A program made the position numbers and the translations under genes. From Absidia repens (taxonomy: Eukaryota; Mucoromycota; Mucoromycetes; Mucorales; Cunninghamellaceae), in the NCBI GenBank assembly GCA_002105175.1, contig MCGE01000015.1, positions 1-64,000 of the forward strand: 64,000 nucleotides of DNA, read 5' to 3'. Below are positions 37,512 through 50,253 of this stretch, in pieces (the stretch's first letter is position 1; each line of letters starts with the position of its first letter). The notes below the pieces were generated by a model. It worked only from the letters and a program-made list of their open reading frames with translations. It did no database searches and was not told the origin of the DNA.

Positions 37512-37903
37512 ACCTCCTTCCATTTTTTTTTTTCACAAGTGTCATCCCTCTTCATATACATTTTGTAGTTATTGATTTTATACGCCTTATATCGCTATAT
37601 CACCCCTCTTATCTTTTTTTTTTCTTTTATTTTGTCTCTTATCAAATAAAATCAATAAAACAGTTTGGTATCAAAATATATATCGATCAATGTGTCTTTG
37701 TTTCCAAAAAAAAAAAAAAAAAAAGTTTGTGCATGCGTATCCTTACGATGTTCAAAATAATGATGTCTACAAAATGTGTCTTTATTGGGGTAAAATAAAT
37801 AAATATACTATGTACATTAGCTACTACAAACTACAAACTACAGACTACAGACTACAAAATAATAAGATATGTGGAATATAAGGGGTATATTTTTGTATCT
37901 ATA
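37512..37903. other. Short intergenic region between convergent genes
   Basis: Contains AATAAAA signals and a tandem CTACAAA/CTACAGA repeat at about 37822-37857. No gene. Confidence 0.55.
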
Positions 37904-40051
37904 TCAAACAAAGGGAGAAGACAATTCCACCACAGCGAGCCATGATTCATCAATCTCCGATCCCCAGTCGTCATCGCTTTGATCATCATCATTGTCATCA
38001 ACTATTGTAGAGTTTGTGTCAGTGTCTTCATGATGTCGTGCTTTTTTGCTGATGTTTTTACTGGTGCAAGTCGTGGTATCTGGTGATAAAGATGATTGTT
38101 TCCGCCGAATTGATTGTGATATATATGGTGTACGTTCTGGTGGGGCGACAGACGTAGTAATCGTAGTTGAATCTTCATTTTCCAGTAATTGCCTATCTAA
38201 CGTCGGGGCATACACGGTTTCTTCTTTTTCTTCATCATCATCATCATCATCATCATCAAAATCATCCATACTGTCGCCTATTGATGATAGCATTGAGGGA
38301 ATTTCTGATAAAAGTTCGTCGGTGAATCCGCCTTGTTCATTCCAGATATCTTCAGAGTCGTATATAGCTGACCACGATAAAGGTTCATTGTCCTGATCCT
38401 CTGCCTTCGATAGTGAAGTAACGTCTTTTTGAGCACACGATTCCTGATATTGATTCATTCTCGCCAATACTTCATCATCCGCATCTTCGATTCCGTTTTC
38501 CTAGAAGAATAAAACAAAATGCGCAGAAGTTGGCCATGAAAAAATGAAATGGATAGTATGTCTTATGATTTGATATTTACCGTAATCGTGAAGGGCTCCA
38601 TCGTATATGGGGTTTGGTGAGAAGGATCGTAAATGGATGCATATCTTTGTTGTCGTTTTCGAGTCAGCATCAGTCGTTTGGTGCACCATTGCGCCCAAGA
38701 GTCACCTGTAAGATAACACAAATAAGTACAAAAGTCATCTCGATTGCTGGTATGTTTTTGCTTGTCCTTTTCTGCTATGATTACCTAGAGCGGGTCGCAA
38801 TCTACCAATTGTAATATCAGTGGATACATGGCTGGTCACAACTATCTATATATATATAATGTCGCATCAGTTCCTGGGTTAGCAAGAAGCATCAATCCCA
38901 ACCACACCTACAGCCAGATTAAATTGAGTAGCAGCTTGTGCCAAAGTTTGCCCTATATAATTGAGAAGTCCTACACGAGTACGGTTTTGTCGTATATTGA
39001 GTCGTAAATGGTAGGCAACGGAGTCTACAATCAAAAGCTTGACCTAATATCTATTGTAAGTAATTGCTATTATTCCTTGTGGTTGATCATTGTTAGAGTC
39101 TTACCTTTGGTGAACCTCGAAGAATGCTCGGTAATTGATGTACAAGGGCTATCATTTCCATGTGATCCAATACACGATAATGCATAATATTTCTGAGCTT
39201 CTGCTGTATCTGTTCATAACCTTAAATCTTCAAATTAGTTGTTCAGAACTTCAACAATAAATAACACTTCCCCTCCCTCTTGTAATCCCTTACCGTTATC
39301 ATTTTCTAATATTTGATAAAACCTTTCGATCATCAATGCACCTTCCGTATCTAAGATAGAAATGGGAATTGTCAAAATCAATAGCTTCTTGATATGTATA
39401 TTTTCATTTTTTACCTATGTATATACATTGCCCATCAAGCCCGCCCTTTTCTACCGGTAATTGTACGTTGAGTGCAAGCTTGATACTGATAAAAGTGTAA
39501 AAAATAAAGAAAATAAAGACTTTATTAGTTCATATGGCTGTTATTGGCGACGCCAAACCTACTGTTGTCCCACTTACCAGAGTTGCGTCTTGCCAGATCC
39601 AGGCACACCACTAAGTTCAATAATGCTATTTCTGGGAATACCAAGAGTGGGTCCAAATAACTGATCAAGTCTTTTGCTTGAAGTTGTGATTCCGTGCCGT
39701 TGTTCTTGATTCAAATTCGCCGTTAAAGTATCTTTAATTGAGCTATCTATATAAATAGTAAGATACGTGGTTTTCTAAGCGATGTACTAGTTTATTCAAG
39801 CTGGTTTCGTCAATTACCTTTATGTGATAGCGATGTGGTGGCCGAAGCTTCATTTTCCGTTGGGTTGCCACCTATTCATTGAAACCAAAATTTAATCATT
39901 TCCCCTGTCATATGGATACTTAGTGACCAGTGATATTACCTCTAGCCGACTGTATGGTATTCATGTCATCAGTATCTTCAAAAGAAGTGTATCCCGTATT
40001 TTCCAATCGTTTCTGTAGATTATCAGATACGATCAATCTCTTTGGTGGCAT
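37904..40051 (-). CDS. RAD51C: RAD51C-type recombinase paralogue with a long acidic tail
   Basis: Ten exons join in phase: 40051-39940, 39871-39818, 39746-39578, 39485-39415, 39350-39294, 39220-39105, 39043-38912, 38845-38785, 38705-38581 and 38500-37904, giving 497 residues. The RecA core has Walker A GVPGSGKT at 102-109 followed by QLCIKLALNVQLP, a CIYIDTEGALMIERF segment, and Walker B KLLIVDS near 195-201. AIVVTSHVST, and GDSWAQWCTKRLMLTRKR in place of the usual GE-SW-H motif, complete it. The pattern fits RAD51C better than RAD51 (no full N-terminal HhH domain; GKTQLC...VQLP). The core ends near residue 299; the last exon adds about 198 residues that are Asp/Glu/Ser-rich. Role: homologous recombination. 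Confidence 0.85.
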
Positions 40052-40206
40052 GAATAGAAACCGATATAGAGGCAAAAAAAAAAAAAAAAAAAAAAAAAAT
40101 AGTGAGCATTGTGAATTTTTGGATTTCTGCGCTTTTTGAATTTTTTTTTTTTGATTTTTTTTTTTTTACGAAAAAACCCGTTCTTTGTTCGCTCTTTCTC
40201 CCAACC

Positions 40207-40811
40207 ATGCTGAAACCAAAAGTGATATCCCAAGTATTACGGCAATCCCTACGTAACGGCGTCAAAGCATCATTGTATGAATATTATGTATACACAATTT
40301 TTAAATATCTAGGTTTATAACATTCTCATTTATTTTTTGTTTCCTTCTGGTAGGTTGATGACCCACGATGGTTCACTGATATCTTTTGCAACGCACAATG
40401 ACAAGAATGCCAAGATATATGCAGCCATTGCCGCTAATATCTGGAGTACCTACAAGAAGCAAACTGTATCGGAAACGTTCCTAAACGGTGGTGAATCGGA
40501 TAGTCCAAAGTTCCTTCTTTTGGGTTGTGAGGTATAGTTCATAGGCTTATGCTTGTATCCTGTATAGCTATTTACTTTTCTCGGGTGTTTGTAGGAAGGA
40601 TCTGCTTTTATCACAAGTATCGGTACTATGCTATTATGCCTTGTTGCTGAAAACTCGGTTCATCTTGGGATCCTCAAAGCAAAGGTAAAACTTGAGAAGG
40701 AATATCCGGCGATATAAAGAACTCAATACTCATTGAAATTATCTGTAGGCTGAAGCATTGCAAGTCCACTTGGAAGAACCCTTGCTTCGTGTAGCCTCTT
40801 ATCAAGACTAG
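40207..40811 (+). CDS. Ragulator subunit LAMTOR2 (roadblock domain)
   Basis: Four exons join in phase: 40207-40274, 40354-40531, 40595-40684 and 40749-40811, giving 132 residues (human 125). The protein follows LAMTOR2 throughout: MLKPKVISQVLRQSLRNGV, LLMTHDGSLISFA, AAIAANIWSTYKK, FLLLGCEEGSAFITSIGTMLLCLVAE and GILKAKAEALQVHLEEPLLRVA. In animals it is part of the lysosomal scaffold for Rag GTPases and TORC1; the yeast EGO counterpart is highly diverged. The gene is divergent from RAD51C with 155 nt between starts, which include A and T runs. Confidence 0.9.
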
Positions 40812-41473
40812 CTAGTATTTCTTCGCACCCCTCCCCTCGCCTTGCCTGCCTCAATTTTTATTTCTACATACAATAGAACCACTTTATTCCTTACACATGC
40901 TACGGCACTTATAGTATACTTTCGTTTTCACTACTATCATTTGATGTTTGTGATACTGCCCCCGTCCCACACTTTTGATTGTATATGTTGATATACCCGA
41001 TATACTTCTTTTCTATTCTTTATTTTATTTTTTTGGTTCGATTTTTGATAAATTGATTTAAATAAAACTACGATTGCGACGCATTGTTTGATGCCATACA
41101 ATCTTACCCAATGTCTTCATATCCATGTTCCCTTTTTATTACTGATTTGATTGATTGATTTGGATAGCTTCCTTCCACAATGTCATCATATTTGATAATT
41201 TTTACTCTGTATGTTTCTATCATACCCCATTCCATTTTTATTTTATTGCACTATACAACAATACATATCTTCCTTCATTCTTCACACTTTTTCCCTGATA
41301 CTCTCTCCCTAATATTTCGCCCCACCACACGCTCATTGACCCTTCTAAGAATGAGAAATGATAATGGATGAAGTTTATTATGATAGAAATGACAATAAAT
41401 AATAATAATGATAATAAAACTAATAAAATAACTAAATGTAGTAATAAATAGATGCGGTAGTAAATATATATAT
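40812..41473. other. Intergenic between convergent genes
   Basis: 3' regions of LAMTOR2 and the Zn2Cys6 gene. Pyrimidine-rich and AT-rich, with an (ATAATA)n run near 41395-41420. No gene. Confidence 0.5.
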
Positions 41474-42125
41474 CTAGTAATATATCATAGAATCACCACC
41501 ATAAAAATCCGTACTTCTCGATTGTGAGTCGCCCAATAGATCGCTTGCACCAAAGCCATTTGAAGAATCACTACCCACTGTGTCTTGCTGATCACCTAGA
41601 AGCCCGAACAAAGATGATGTCGTGCTATCAACACCACCACCGCCACTATTACTGTCAGGTAAATCCAATGGAATCGGCATACCAGATAATATGTCAACAT
41701 TGGCATCACTGTGAATCAAATGTTTTCGAGTATATCTTGTTCCAGGCGAGGAGACGTTCGATAAAGTGGAGGATGTCAATGAACTAGGTCGACGATTGTA
41801 TACAGGGATTGTCGTAGAAGTAGAGGTCGATATCATACTGTCGCCATTGTTAGGTAGACTTCCCGATTGTGCTGATGTAGAATGCATCATGGAAGTGAAT
41901 GGACCAGAAGCAGCCGCTGACGACGGTCTCGATGTTGAAGGATACTGTGACATGATGCTTCGTGACGGTATCAAGTGTGGCTGTGCCGATGTTGCTATAG
42001 ATGTCGATGATATTGTGGACGAAGAAGATGTTTGCGACTGGTGCTGTGGTAGTGATGATACATTCGTGGACGAAGAAGGCATTGATGATGTGGAAGATAT
42101 AGATACGTTGGGCATTTGTTGCTGT

Positions 42126-42157
<32 letters not shown>

Positions 42158-45001
42158 ATAAGCAGGTAGCTGTGTACCCAAATATTGATTCCATTCATTT
42201 AAGTCTAATGAGGGAGGTACACCCCAAAATGCTGCCCCAGAAATATCAAATTGCCTTTGAGGGAAACTTACAGGAATAGTATCAGGTGCCGCAAACGGAT
42301 CCATGTTCCCTTTTGCCAATGGTTGTTGTTGTTGTTGTTGTTGCTGATTTTGTTGCGGGTGCTGCTGCTGTTGTTGTTGCGGCAAATCTTGATGTGTTAC
42401 GTCTCTGAAACCTGATTCTTGGATGTTACTGTTGAATATAGTATTGTTGCTGAATTCATCCGTCAAGTTACCCATCATGATATTATGTTGATTCCATTTA
42501 CGTTCATGTCGTCTTTTCATTTCACCGTAGTTGTCCATGGCTGTCGTTGTCGATGTCGATGTCGAAGAACGAAGTCCCATGTCCATCTCAGCTGTATCGA
42601 TTGGAGACGAGGCTGCTGAATGATAGCCTTTAGGTGATGATGATGCTGATGATGATGGCGCTGTCGATGATGATATTGGGTAATTGGTGCCTCGGTGCAC
42701 AATAGGTCGCAGTGTGTTCTCACTTGTTGGAAGGTTGAGATCCCGTAGTCCAGCCAATTCGCCCAAGATATTTGCACTTCGTGAAGCCGATGTCCATGTT
42801 TTTTCCAATTCTTCCAATAGTCGCATGATGTTGTTGATGTTGACTTTGGCATCAAAGGATTTTGTCGCATCGTTAGATGAAGCTGAGTTGATGAAGATAA
42901 TTCCAGCTGTAAATATAAAATAGACGGCACTGTGAAACGAGAATTTGAGTGTGTTGGATTTAAGCATATTGTTGGCGATGTTCATGATGGAAGTTGCCGA
43001 TTCAACACAGATGTTGTATTCGCATATGGATTCTGGTGAGATGTCGGCAGCGTTGTTGGGAATAAAGAGGCGATGAAGTAGAATTACGGTTGCGTGATAT
43101 ACCATATGCAGCTGAGAAACACAGATGGGGTAAATGGTGTCTGGGTGAGATTGGTTGGTGTTGTCTATACGGAGGGGAGAAGGTAAATTTCTATACCAAT
43201 GAGTGAGGCGTCCAGTCAGAGAAGATACAACATGACTAATGTGGCGCATGTCAGAATGTTGCAAGGCCTTGGCATAATAAATGTTCTTCAAGACATGACC
43301 CAAAATATCGCAGATACTGACCAGGTGAGTCAAAACCATCAATGGACCAGGAGGAGGAATTGCGGAATGAGTGTGAGCTGTAAATACCGGTTCGTCGTCA
43401 TCGATGATTGGAAATGGAACGTCGCAGTCGCTTTCTTCAAATATTGATGATCGTCCGAAGGTTGCACTAGAGGTCTTGTCACAAATGAAGCAGCACCAAA
43501 AAACCCGTTTTCGTCGTTCTTTTTCATCAGGAGGAATTTGCCAGTGATCACAGTTACGATTCAATCCAAGATCAAGTGCCATCCGAAATGCCTAAACAAA
43601 AAAAAGGATGAGTAAATGCGCCTTTATTCACTATCACTATCTACTTACCATGCCACTATATAGCCATGCTCGTGCAGATTTCTTTGTTCCTTGTTGATGA
43701 CTTGACAAAAGCAACAGCGCCTGCACTGTCGATATCCGGGGTATATCATACTGACTATCCAGAAGAAGCTTGGCCCGTTCAAAAAAAATATCACCAGCAG
43801 TTTCTTGAAGTTTGGGATCGGTCCGGACTTGAGGATCATCAGAGATACGAGCGGCTACAGCATAGATGGCGTTGAGTAAGAGTGGAGAGATAAGTTCAGA
43901 AGGATCGTCCAGTGAAGAGGAAAGTTGTTTCTTGTAAAACATGGGCAGTAAAGGATAAAAATTTCTGAAGTACAACTGTATGAGGGTTGTTGATAAATCA
44001 GGTGGAGGTAGTTGAAATGGGTCGGTATTGGCAGGACGAGCAGTTGTACCCATTGGTGATGATGGTGATGACGATGATGACGGTGATGACGGTGATAATG
44101 AAGATCCACCATATAAAGATGTGCGTTGTTGGTTACCAGAGAGATGAAAGGCGCCGTGATGATATGTTCGACTTTTTTGCAATAAATAGAATCCTGAAGA
44201 TTTGCCCAAATAACGATATTGTCCATTAGCATCCATAGCAAGTTGACCAGTAGTATCCACACCTTCATTTTGACGTCGAATGCCATTTGATATTGGTGAT
44301 GATTTCAATTTGTTTCCATTGGCTGCCGATGAAGTTGATGTATCCAGAACACAGGTATCAAAAGGGAAAGTATGAATGCCACCTGACTTGGAAGGTACAT
44401 CTTTTGGCCGAACAGGTGAGTTCTGCCACATAAAAACCTTGTTTCGGTCGCTGTTAGGTGGTGCACGCCTTTGCGGTTTACTGAATATTTGTTCGCCGGT
44501 TGGTGTTTCTAATGGTGTGTTGAGTTCTTTCAAGAGAGATTTCGCCTTTGGATCATCACCGTGCGCCATTTCCCCCAATAGGTTTTCTAGTTTGTGGAGT
44601 CGGTTTTCTATTGCTTCAATGTATCCTTTGGGAGGTCCTCTCTATGAAAAATAGAGTATGCCAGTTAGCTTCTTCGTCTTTTTATTGTCACTAATAAGGT
44701 AAAATTGCCCTAATACGCCATAAGATAAATCATTTTTTTAATATTACCTTCTTTGTCGTGTCCTTGTATGTACATTCTAAGTTGTATTCTTTACAGTTGC
44801 TGCAAATCGGCACCAATCCATCGCATTTTATTTTCTTTCGTCTACATAAATCACTATGGTTTAGAACAAAAATGAACGTGTGTGTGAGAAAATAAAAAGA
44901 TACTTGTGATAATGATACTGGAGTACTGTCTTTGACTCTACTTACCAAGCACGAGAGACTCTTTGACGCTTGCTTCCACCTTCTTCATGGTCACTAGACA
45001 T
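41474..45001 (-). CDS. Zn2Cys6 transcription factor with fungal middle-homology domain
   Basis: Four exons join in phase: 45001-44946, 44853-44748, 44641-43649 and 43591-41474, giving 1090 residues. The Zn2Cys6 cluster is at 19-46 (C19, C22, C29, C36, C39, C46, spacing 2-6-6-2-6), followed by the linker RGPPKGYIEAIENRLHKLE, which begins a short coiled coil. The fungal transcription factor domain starts around LIQLYFRNFYPLLPMFYK, with LLLNAIYAVAARISDDP, AFRMALDLGLNRNCDHW and RKRVFWCCFICDK. The C-terminal third is disordered, with Gln runs (two near 42120-42160 and 42320-42380) and Ser/Thr stretches. The class is like XlnR and similar regulators; the target genes cannot be told from sequence. 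Confidence 0.88.
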
Positions 45002-45326
45002 TTGACATATATCAAGCAGAGGAAAAAAAAAAAATACAGAAAAAGAAAAAAAGAAAGTCAGACAATAAGATAAAAAAAAATCGAAGAATAGAACAAGCTG
45101 CCCAGTTTTCTCCTTTTCAAAGCCCGCAGAGGCTCATAAGGCATTTTGGCCCGGAAAAAAGGTTTCCCATTGTCTTGCGCAGCTTAGGCTTCAAAAAAAA
45201 AAAAAAAAAAAAACTGGTCACCTGTGTAATTGCAGAAGCCAGAAATCAGACTCGCGCTTTTTTTGTTTTGTTTTCCAATTCCAAGGTCCAGCCCACCCTA
45301 GACAGTCATATTAAATACAAATCACA
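45002..45326. promoter_or_regulatory. Divergent promoter region between two transcription-factor genes
   Basis: 325 nt between the Zn2Cys6 gene (-) and the C2H2 gene (+). It contains several A runs (45026-45037, 45192-45212) and nothing coding. Confidence 0.4.
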
Positions 45327-46520
45327 ATGGATGATCAAGAAACACACAAAGACACCAGTCAGCACTTGAGTGGCTCTTCAACACCTTCTTCATATTCATT
45401 ACCTCAGTTGCAACGACCACGAAATAATTTACACCCTTATCAGCAAGGCACAACTCCTCCCTCACGAACACTTCCTTTAACTGTCATCTCGAGTGAACTC
45501 AGTAAACAAGTACAAACACTACCAGGAACATCCTATCATTTTCAGCAATATCAACAACAGTCAACACAGACCCGTTCTTCTTCCGACTTCCCACTTTTGT
45601 CCACTCCCTCACTTGACACAGAAACAGTACAAACAGCGCAAGGTTATTCGCCTCCCAAAATGGACAACAACCATAAGTCTTATTACAACGAACAATTCAC
45701 GGATAAGAAGAATTTTCAAGGGGATATCAGGTAATAAAAATAATAAAACGTCTGCATAATTTCTAACGGAGCTAGTACTTCTTGTAGATCAGATCATCGA
45801 CTATATACGAGTGACAATCATGCAAGAAGTGGACATCACCAGACCTCAGAAAATCGATATTATGTATGAACCTCCCTCCCATTATCGAAAAAAACAGGAT
45901 GTTGATATTAATGACTTCTCCCGCCCCTCCTTTTTTTTTTTTTTTTTTTTTTCTACGGTTAGACGTGCAATTATCCTGGATGCGGGAAAGAATTTAAACA
46001 ACAAGGGAATTTAAAGGTACGTATAATGAATGAAATAGGGCGGTAGGGCAAGAGGAATTTTATTGACATGATAGACATGATAGAGTAACTCACGGATTTC
46101 TATTTCTGAGGTAAGACTCATAAAAGGAAACACACAGGCGATCGACCGTATCAGGTAATCTTAGAACAATGTGCCTCACGAATTACATTACCAAAGAAGT
46201 TGTGAGGAAGAACAAACGAATGACCATCTTCAATGCAAGCGGTGATTGATTTTAATTATCTTTTTTTATAGTGCTCCTTTAAAGACTGTCGAAAAGCATT
46301 TGCTCAAATGGGAAATTTGAAAACGCATGAAAAAATACACTGGCCTGTCAAACCGTACCTCTGTGATTACCCCAACTGCAATCGTGGATATACGCAACGA
46401 GGTAATCTCAAGGTAAAAGAAACAATTCATCATAGATATGACATCCTCTAACCATTTCTTTTGATTGATCTTTCGAAATAGACACATCTTATCAAGGTCC
46501 ATCACGTATCTCAATCTTAG
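45327..46520 (+). CDS. C2H2 zinc-finger protein, three TFIIIA-like fingers
   Basis: Six exons join in phase: 45327-45730, 45788-45863, 45963-46016, 46116-46154, 46272-46412 and 46482-46520, giving 250 residues. About 160 N-terminal residues are Ser/Thr/Gln/Pro-rich. Three fingers follow: CNYPGCGKEFKQQGNLKTHKRKH, CSFKDCRKAFAQMGNLKTHEKIH and CDYPNCNRGYTQRGNLKTHLIKVH, with a TGDRPYQ linker. All have C-x4-C spacing and the same GNLKTH recognition helix. Exons 3, 4 and 6 are only 54, 39 and 39 nt, so each finger is split by introns. The intron before exon 3 has a run of 22 T near its acceptor. Confidence 0.83.
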
Positions 46521-47211
46521 TGTAGTCGATTAGTATTATCCCCCCCCGCCTCGCAGCAGGTGGATTTATACAGCTCTCAATATAGCCACTCTATATATGA
46601 TGTATTATTTATTATAATAAAAAAATTTTACCCTTTTTACTTTAATATATTGGACGGACTCGTTTATATTGGTCGACTTAAAAGAAACATGACTTTGAAA
46701 CTTTTTTTTTACTCTATCTGTAGTACCCATACTGTAACGAACAACAAAATACCTACCTCACTTTATATAAATTACTTGTCATGCTCCGCACTGTCAACCT
46801 ACCCTGCTCTCCTTATTTCAAAATACTAATATAATTTTCTCATATCAAAAAAACAAAAGAGTATGATCGACATGAAGCAATTTTTACAATCAACTACAAC
46901 AGATCATATGAAGAGATCAAATTTCATTCTAAAGCCTCGATGCCATGATCACTATAAGCTGATCCTCGTAATACAACAAAAAAAAAAAAAAAAAAAAAAA
47001 CCCCCTAACTATTACGCTGACACTATTGCTGTTGAGAATAAAAATTATAGAATAAAAACTCAGCTTCATATTATCCCCACTCCCTAGCATTAGACACAAT
47101 AGACATCTTTGAGACATTGTTTTCAACATTCCGAGTAAATCACTAGTATATTTGATATGTAACAAGATATGAATAAAAACTAAACCTAATCTAAGCTAAT
47201 CTAAATTGATC
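46521..47211. other. Intergenic between convergent genes
   Basis: AT-rich, with a C run after the zinc-finger stop (46541-46548) and a run of A near 46977-47000. No gene. Confidence 0.5.
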
Positions 47212-48320
47212 CTATTGCTGTTGTTGATCGTGTACTTCGGCCCCTACATTTTGTTCTTTCAATAATGCATCGATTTCAGTAGGCTTGAAGAGATTGTATT
47301 GAACTTTGCCGTCCTTGAGTTGAATTGTAGCAAATTCCACTAGTAAAAATAAGACAAATCAGATTGACCAAACGAACAGTCTTCTATATCCCCCACCCCT
47401 CACCGCCCCGACATTCTATTCTATACTACTTACATTTTTCGCTAGTGAGAGTTGTGCTATCCATAGTCTTGCTTAATACCTTGATCGCCAAAGCCTTTGC
47501 TTCCTCCAAGTTTAAAGTTTCCTTGTAATCCTGTTTCAAAATACTTTGAGCACTTGCATTGTTGGCACCGATACAAGTTGCCTTCCAGCCACCATAGTTG
47601 CCAGAAGGATCTGAGTGATAGAGTTGGAATCCAAAGTGATCATCGTAGCCCGCAAAGATAAACGATACGCCGAAAGGACGCAGACCGCCATATTGTGTAT
47701 ACCCTTGTTTCAAATCGCAGAGTCGTTGTACTAGCTGTTCGACTGGAATATCTTCATTGTATGCGAATAAGTATTTTTGTGCGCTCGCTCGGGTCCAATT
47801 GATCAAGATATTTGCGTCGGCAGTAATACCAGCTACACCACAAATCATGTTGCTAATAGAGAGAATCAAGAATAATAATAGCAGAAGCAAAGGAGTTGGT
47901 ACATTGAAGGATAGCTTTTCCATGTCTTCAAGACTTACTCATTCAGCTTGTAGATCTTTTCGGACGAGGCGGTTTGTTCCAGTAATTTTGAAGTCACTTT
48001 CTTTTCTGCAGCGATGACAATTCCATCAGTTGCAAGAATACCTAGGGCAATGCCTGCTTGAGAGATGGCTTCCATGGCATATTCGACCTGATAAAGACGA
48101 CCTAAGTGAGGTATCCAAAAAAAAAAAAAAAAGAACAAGTTAGATGAGTGTTCCTGTACCTTCCCTTTCCAACCTCACTATTCCATTATTTTCATTTGAC
48201 ACTAGAGCCACTAGAGATAAATCTTCGTTGCTCATGCTTGGTTTCAATGATCCTGTCTATTTATTTTTTTTTACCTTCAGGCGAAAATATGGTTGTTCTT
48301 GAATCGTATCTTCGAGACAT
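47212..48320 (-). CDS. PRE9: 20S proteasome subunit alpha-3 (PSMA4/Pre9 type)
   Basis: Four exons join in phase: 48320-48275, 48101-47939, 47852-47434 and 47339-47212, giving 251 residues. The N-terminus [28 protein letters not shown] is the alpha-subunit signature, and its start [12 protein letters not shown] identifies the PSMA4 class. Further matches are [61 protein letters not shown] and LKQDYKE. The subunit forms part of the outer ring of the core particle in cytosol and nucleus. Confidence 0.96.
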
Positions 48321-49149
48321 TTTTGAATTGATAGAATGAGAAAAGTAAAAAAAAAAAAAAAAGGGAGACGCGCACATCCAAAATCAGGCCAGCGGCTTAC
48401 GTGTTGTATGCGGCGTTTGAATATTTGATGAGGACAGAGCAGATGGCATACATGAGAGATTCGAGCACACATAATCAAACAACAAAAGGCACTATTATAC
48501 ATGTAATTTTGATTTTTATTACTAACTTTAATCATAAATGCCTTCTAAGGATCAACGATATATTGTATGTACTGTAACTACAGTATACCATATATCAGTG
48601 TTCATTTTTTTTACCATAATATACTCTGAGCGCCTTGCTCTCTCATGCGTTTTATTTCCAATGAGATATATGGTCGCTTACATAATGAACTTGCGATCCA
48701 TACCATGAAGCAAGAAAAATAACGCTCGATGGTCGATATCATGAATTTGGTTGTCTTGGTGAAAATGAAGAAACGTGAAGATATAAAAAGCAAATTACAT
48801 CATCACAAAAGGTATCATACTGATATGGTACAGTTCAGCGTGAGTGTAAAGTAAACGTCAAACGTTGCATATTTTGTTTTCGTAACATTGCATTTACTGA
48901 GGATTAACTAATGGATTCTGGATCGGATTGAAGTGCGATTTTGATCACATTAGACCTCCTCGTCATTTTATAGCCTAAATAGGCGACCACTGCGCGGTCC
49001 AATGGCGTCCAGATTCTTTGATAATACCACACGCAAAACTACACCGCATATTCCTTCCAATAGAGACTATATTGGAGACACGGTCTAGGTTGATTGATAG
49101 GAGTGTTGGAAAGGGAATAGATCACCCTTAGTATTAAGTAACCTAGGAC
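48321..49149. other. Intergenic, no gene
   Basis: Upstream of the proteasome gene. Contains a run of 14-16 A (48347-48362) and no protein-like frame. Confidence 0.45.
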
Positions 49150-49930
49150 CGCAAACCAGTCGATTAAATAAGCTAGAAAGTTGATGCAAATCTCACCAGG
49201 CGGCGGCTACTCGCTCAGAATGAGTTAGATTCATCTACATCACTGATCAAGCAGAAATATGGTTATCTTTAGTAATAAGTGATGTAACATTGTCGACTAG
49301 TACCTATGTCTTTAAAGGGAGAAGTAGTCATACATAAAGGGACTAAAAGGACATCTGTTGCAAGTACAACAACAATGACCAACACTAATCAGAAGAGAGT
49401 GATAGTACTAAAAAAAAAAAAAAAAAAAAAAAAGGACGAAATGCACAAAGCATGAGAGTGACTACTGGGACATTTTTCATTGAAGCAAGTAAAAAGAGAC
49501 ATATTTTATTCAATTTTAGATACAAACTATGATCAACTAACACTGAACTAAGCTAATGAAGGCTCTAAAAAGTCAACTAATGGTGCCTTCAGATCCTGAA
49601 TCCAAAATGAAAGGATTTCCCCATGCATGTTGTAATCCTTGAGCTGAAACCCCTTCTAACTAGTACTGATAGATTGTAAGTCCAATATAATACTATAGAG
49701 GTTACAAATGTGAAGAAAAAATGAAGGGGAAAAAGAACGAGAAAGAAAGAGAGCGAAAAAATAAAAAATTGGTGAGAAAATACATCTCACGTGTGCGGGA
49801 TTTGAATCACTATTTTTTCTTTTAGCGATTAATCTTTTGTACAGTGGATACAAAAAAGGAAGCTCTTCTATTCTACCATTTTTTTATTACATCAATCGAC
49901 ACCATAAAACATGATCAACATGGTGGTTTT
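49150..49930 (+). repeat. Dispersed repeat copy B (shorter)
   Basis: It has the ATATGGTTATCTTTAGTAAT flank, units with CAACACTAATCAGAAGAG and ACAAAGCATGAGAGTGACTA, the AAAGAGACATATTTTATTCA arm (49492-49511), the core with CTGAATCCAAAATGAAAGG and CATGCATGTTGTAATCC, then CACGTG (49788-49793) next to a B-box-like CGGGATTTGAATCAC (49796-49810). The first arm is nearly identical to that of copy D, which suggests that these are younger copies. An internal run of about 24 A interrupts one unit near 49411-49434. The outermost right part found in A and C seems absent. Confidence 0.7.
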
Positions 49931-50253
49931 TTTTTCTTGATGCTTAGCAGACAAAATAAAGCAGTTCGACATAGTTTAGTTAACCCCGCCATTATAAAAT
50001 AGTTTTTCATTCCCCTCCCTCCTGAACTGCAACAAAAAAAAAATATGTCCTAATATATTTATCATTTGTCTAAACTTTAATATTGTAAAAAACATTCCTA
50101 CTACTGTATCTAAGTAATTTTATCCAAGTTCGGTGGTTTGAAACGGTATAATATATTGGGTAAAAACATATATATATTTTATTCAAATAACCATAAAATA
50201 TGAAATAAAGGTAAAGGGAGGTAAGGAAATAAATATCCATTCTATAGACTAAT

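Noticed and set aside
41766..42158. Plus-strand frame ending in a Cys run
   Set aside because: It is the antisense of the Gln repeats in the Zn2Cys6 factor.
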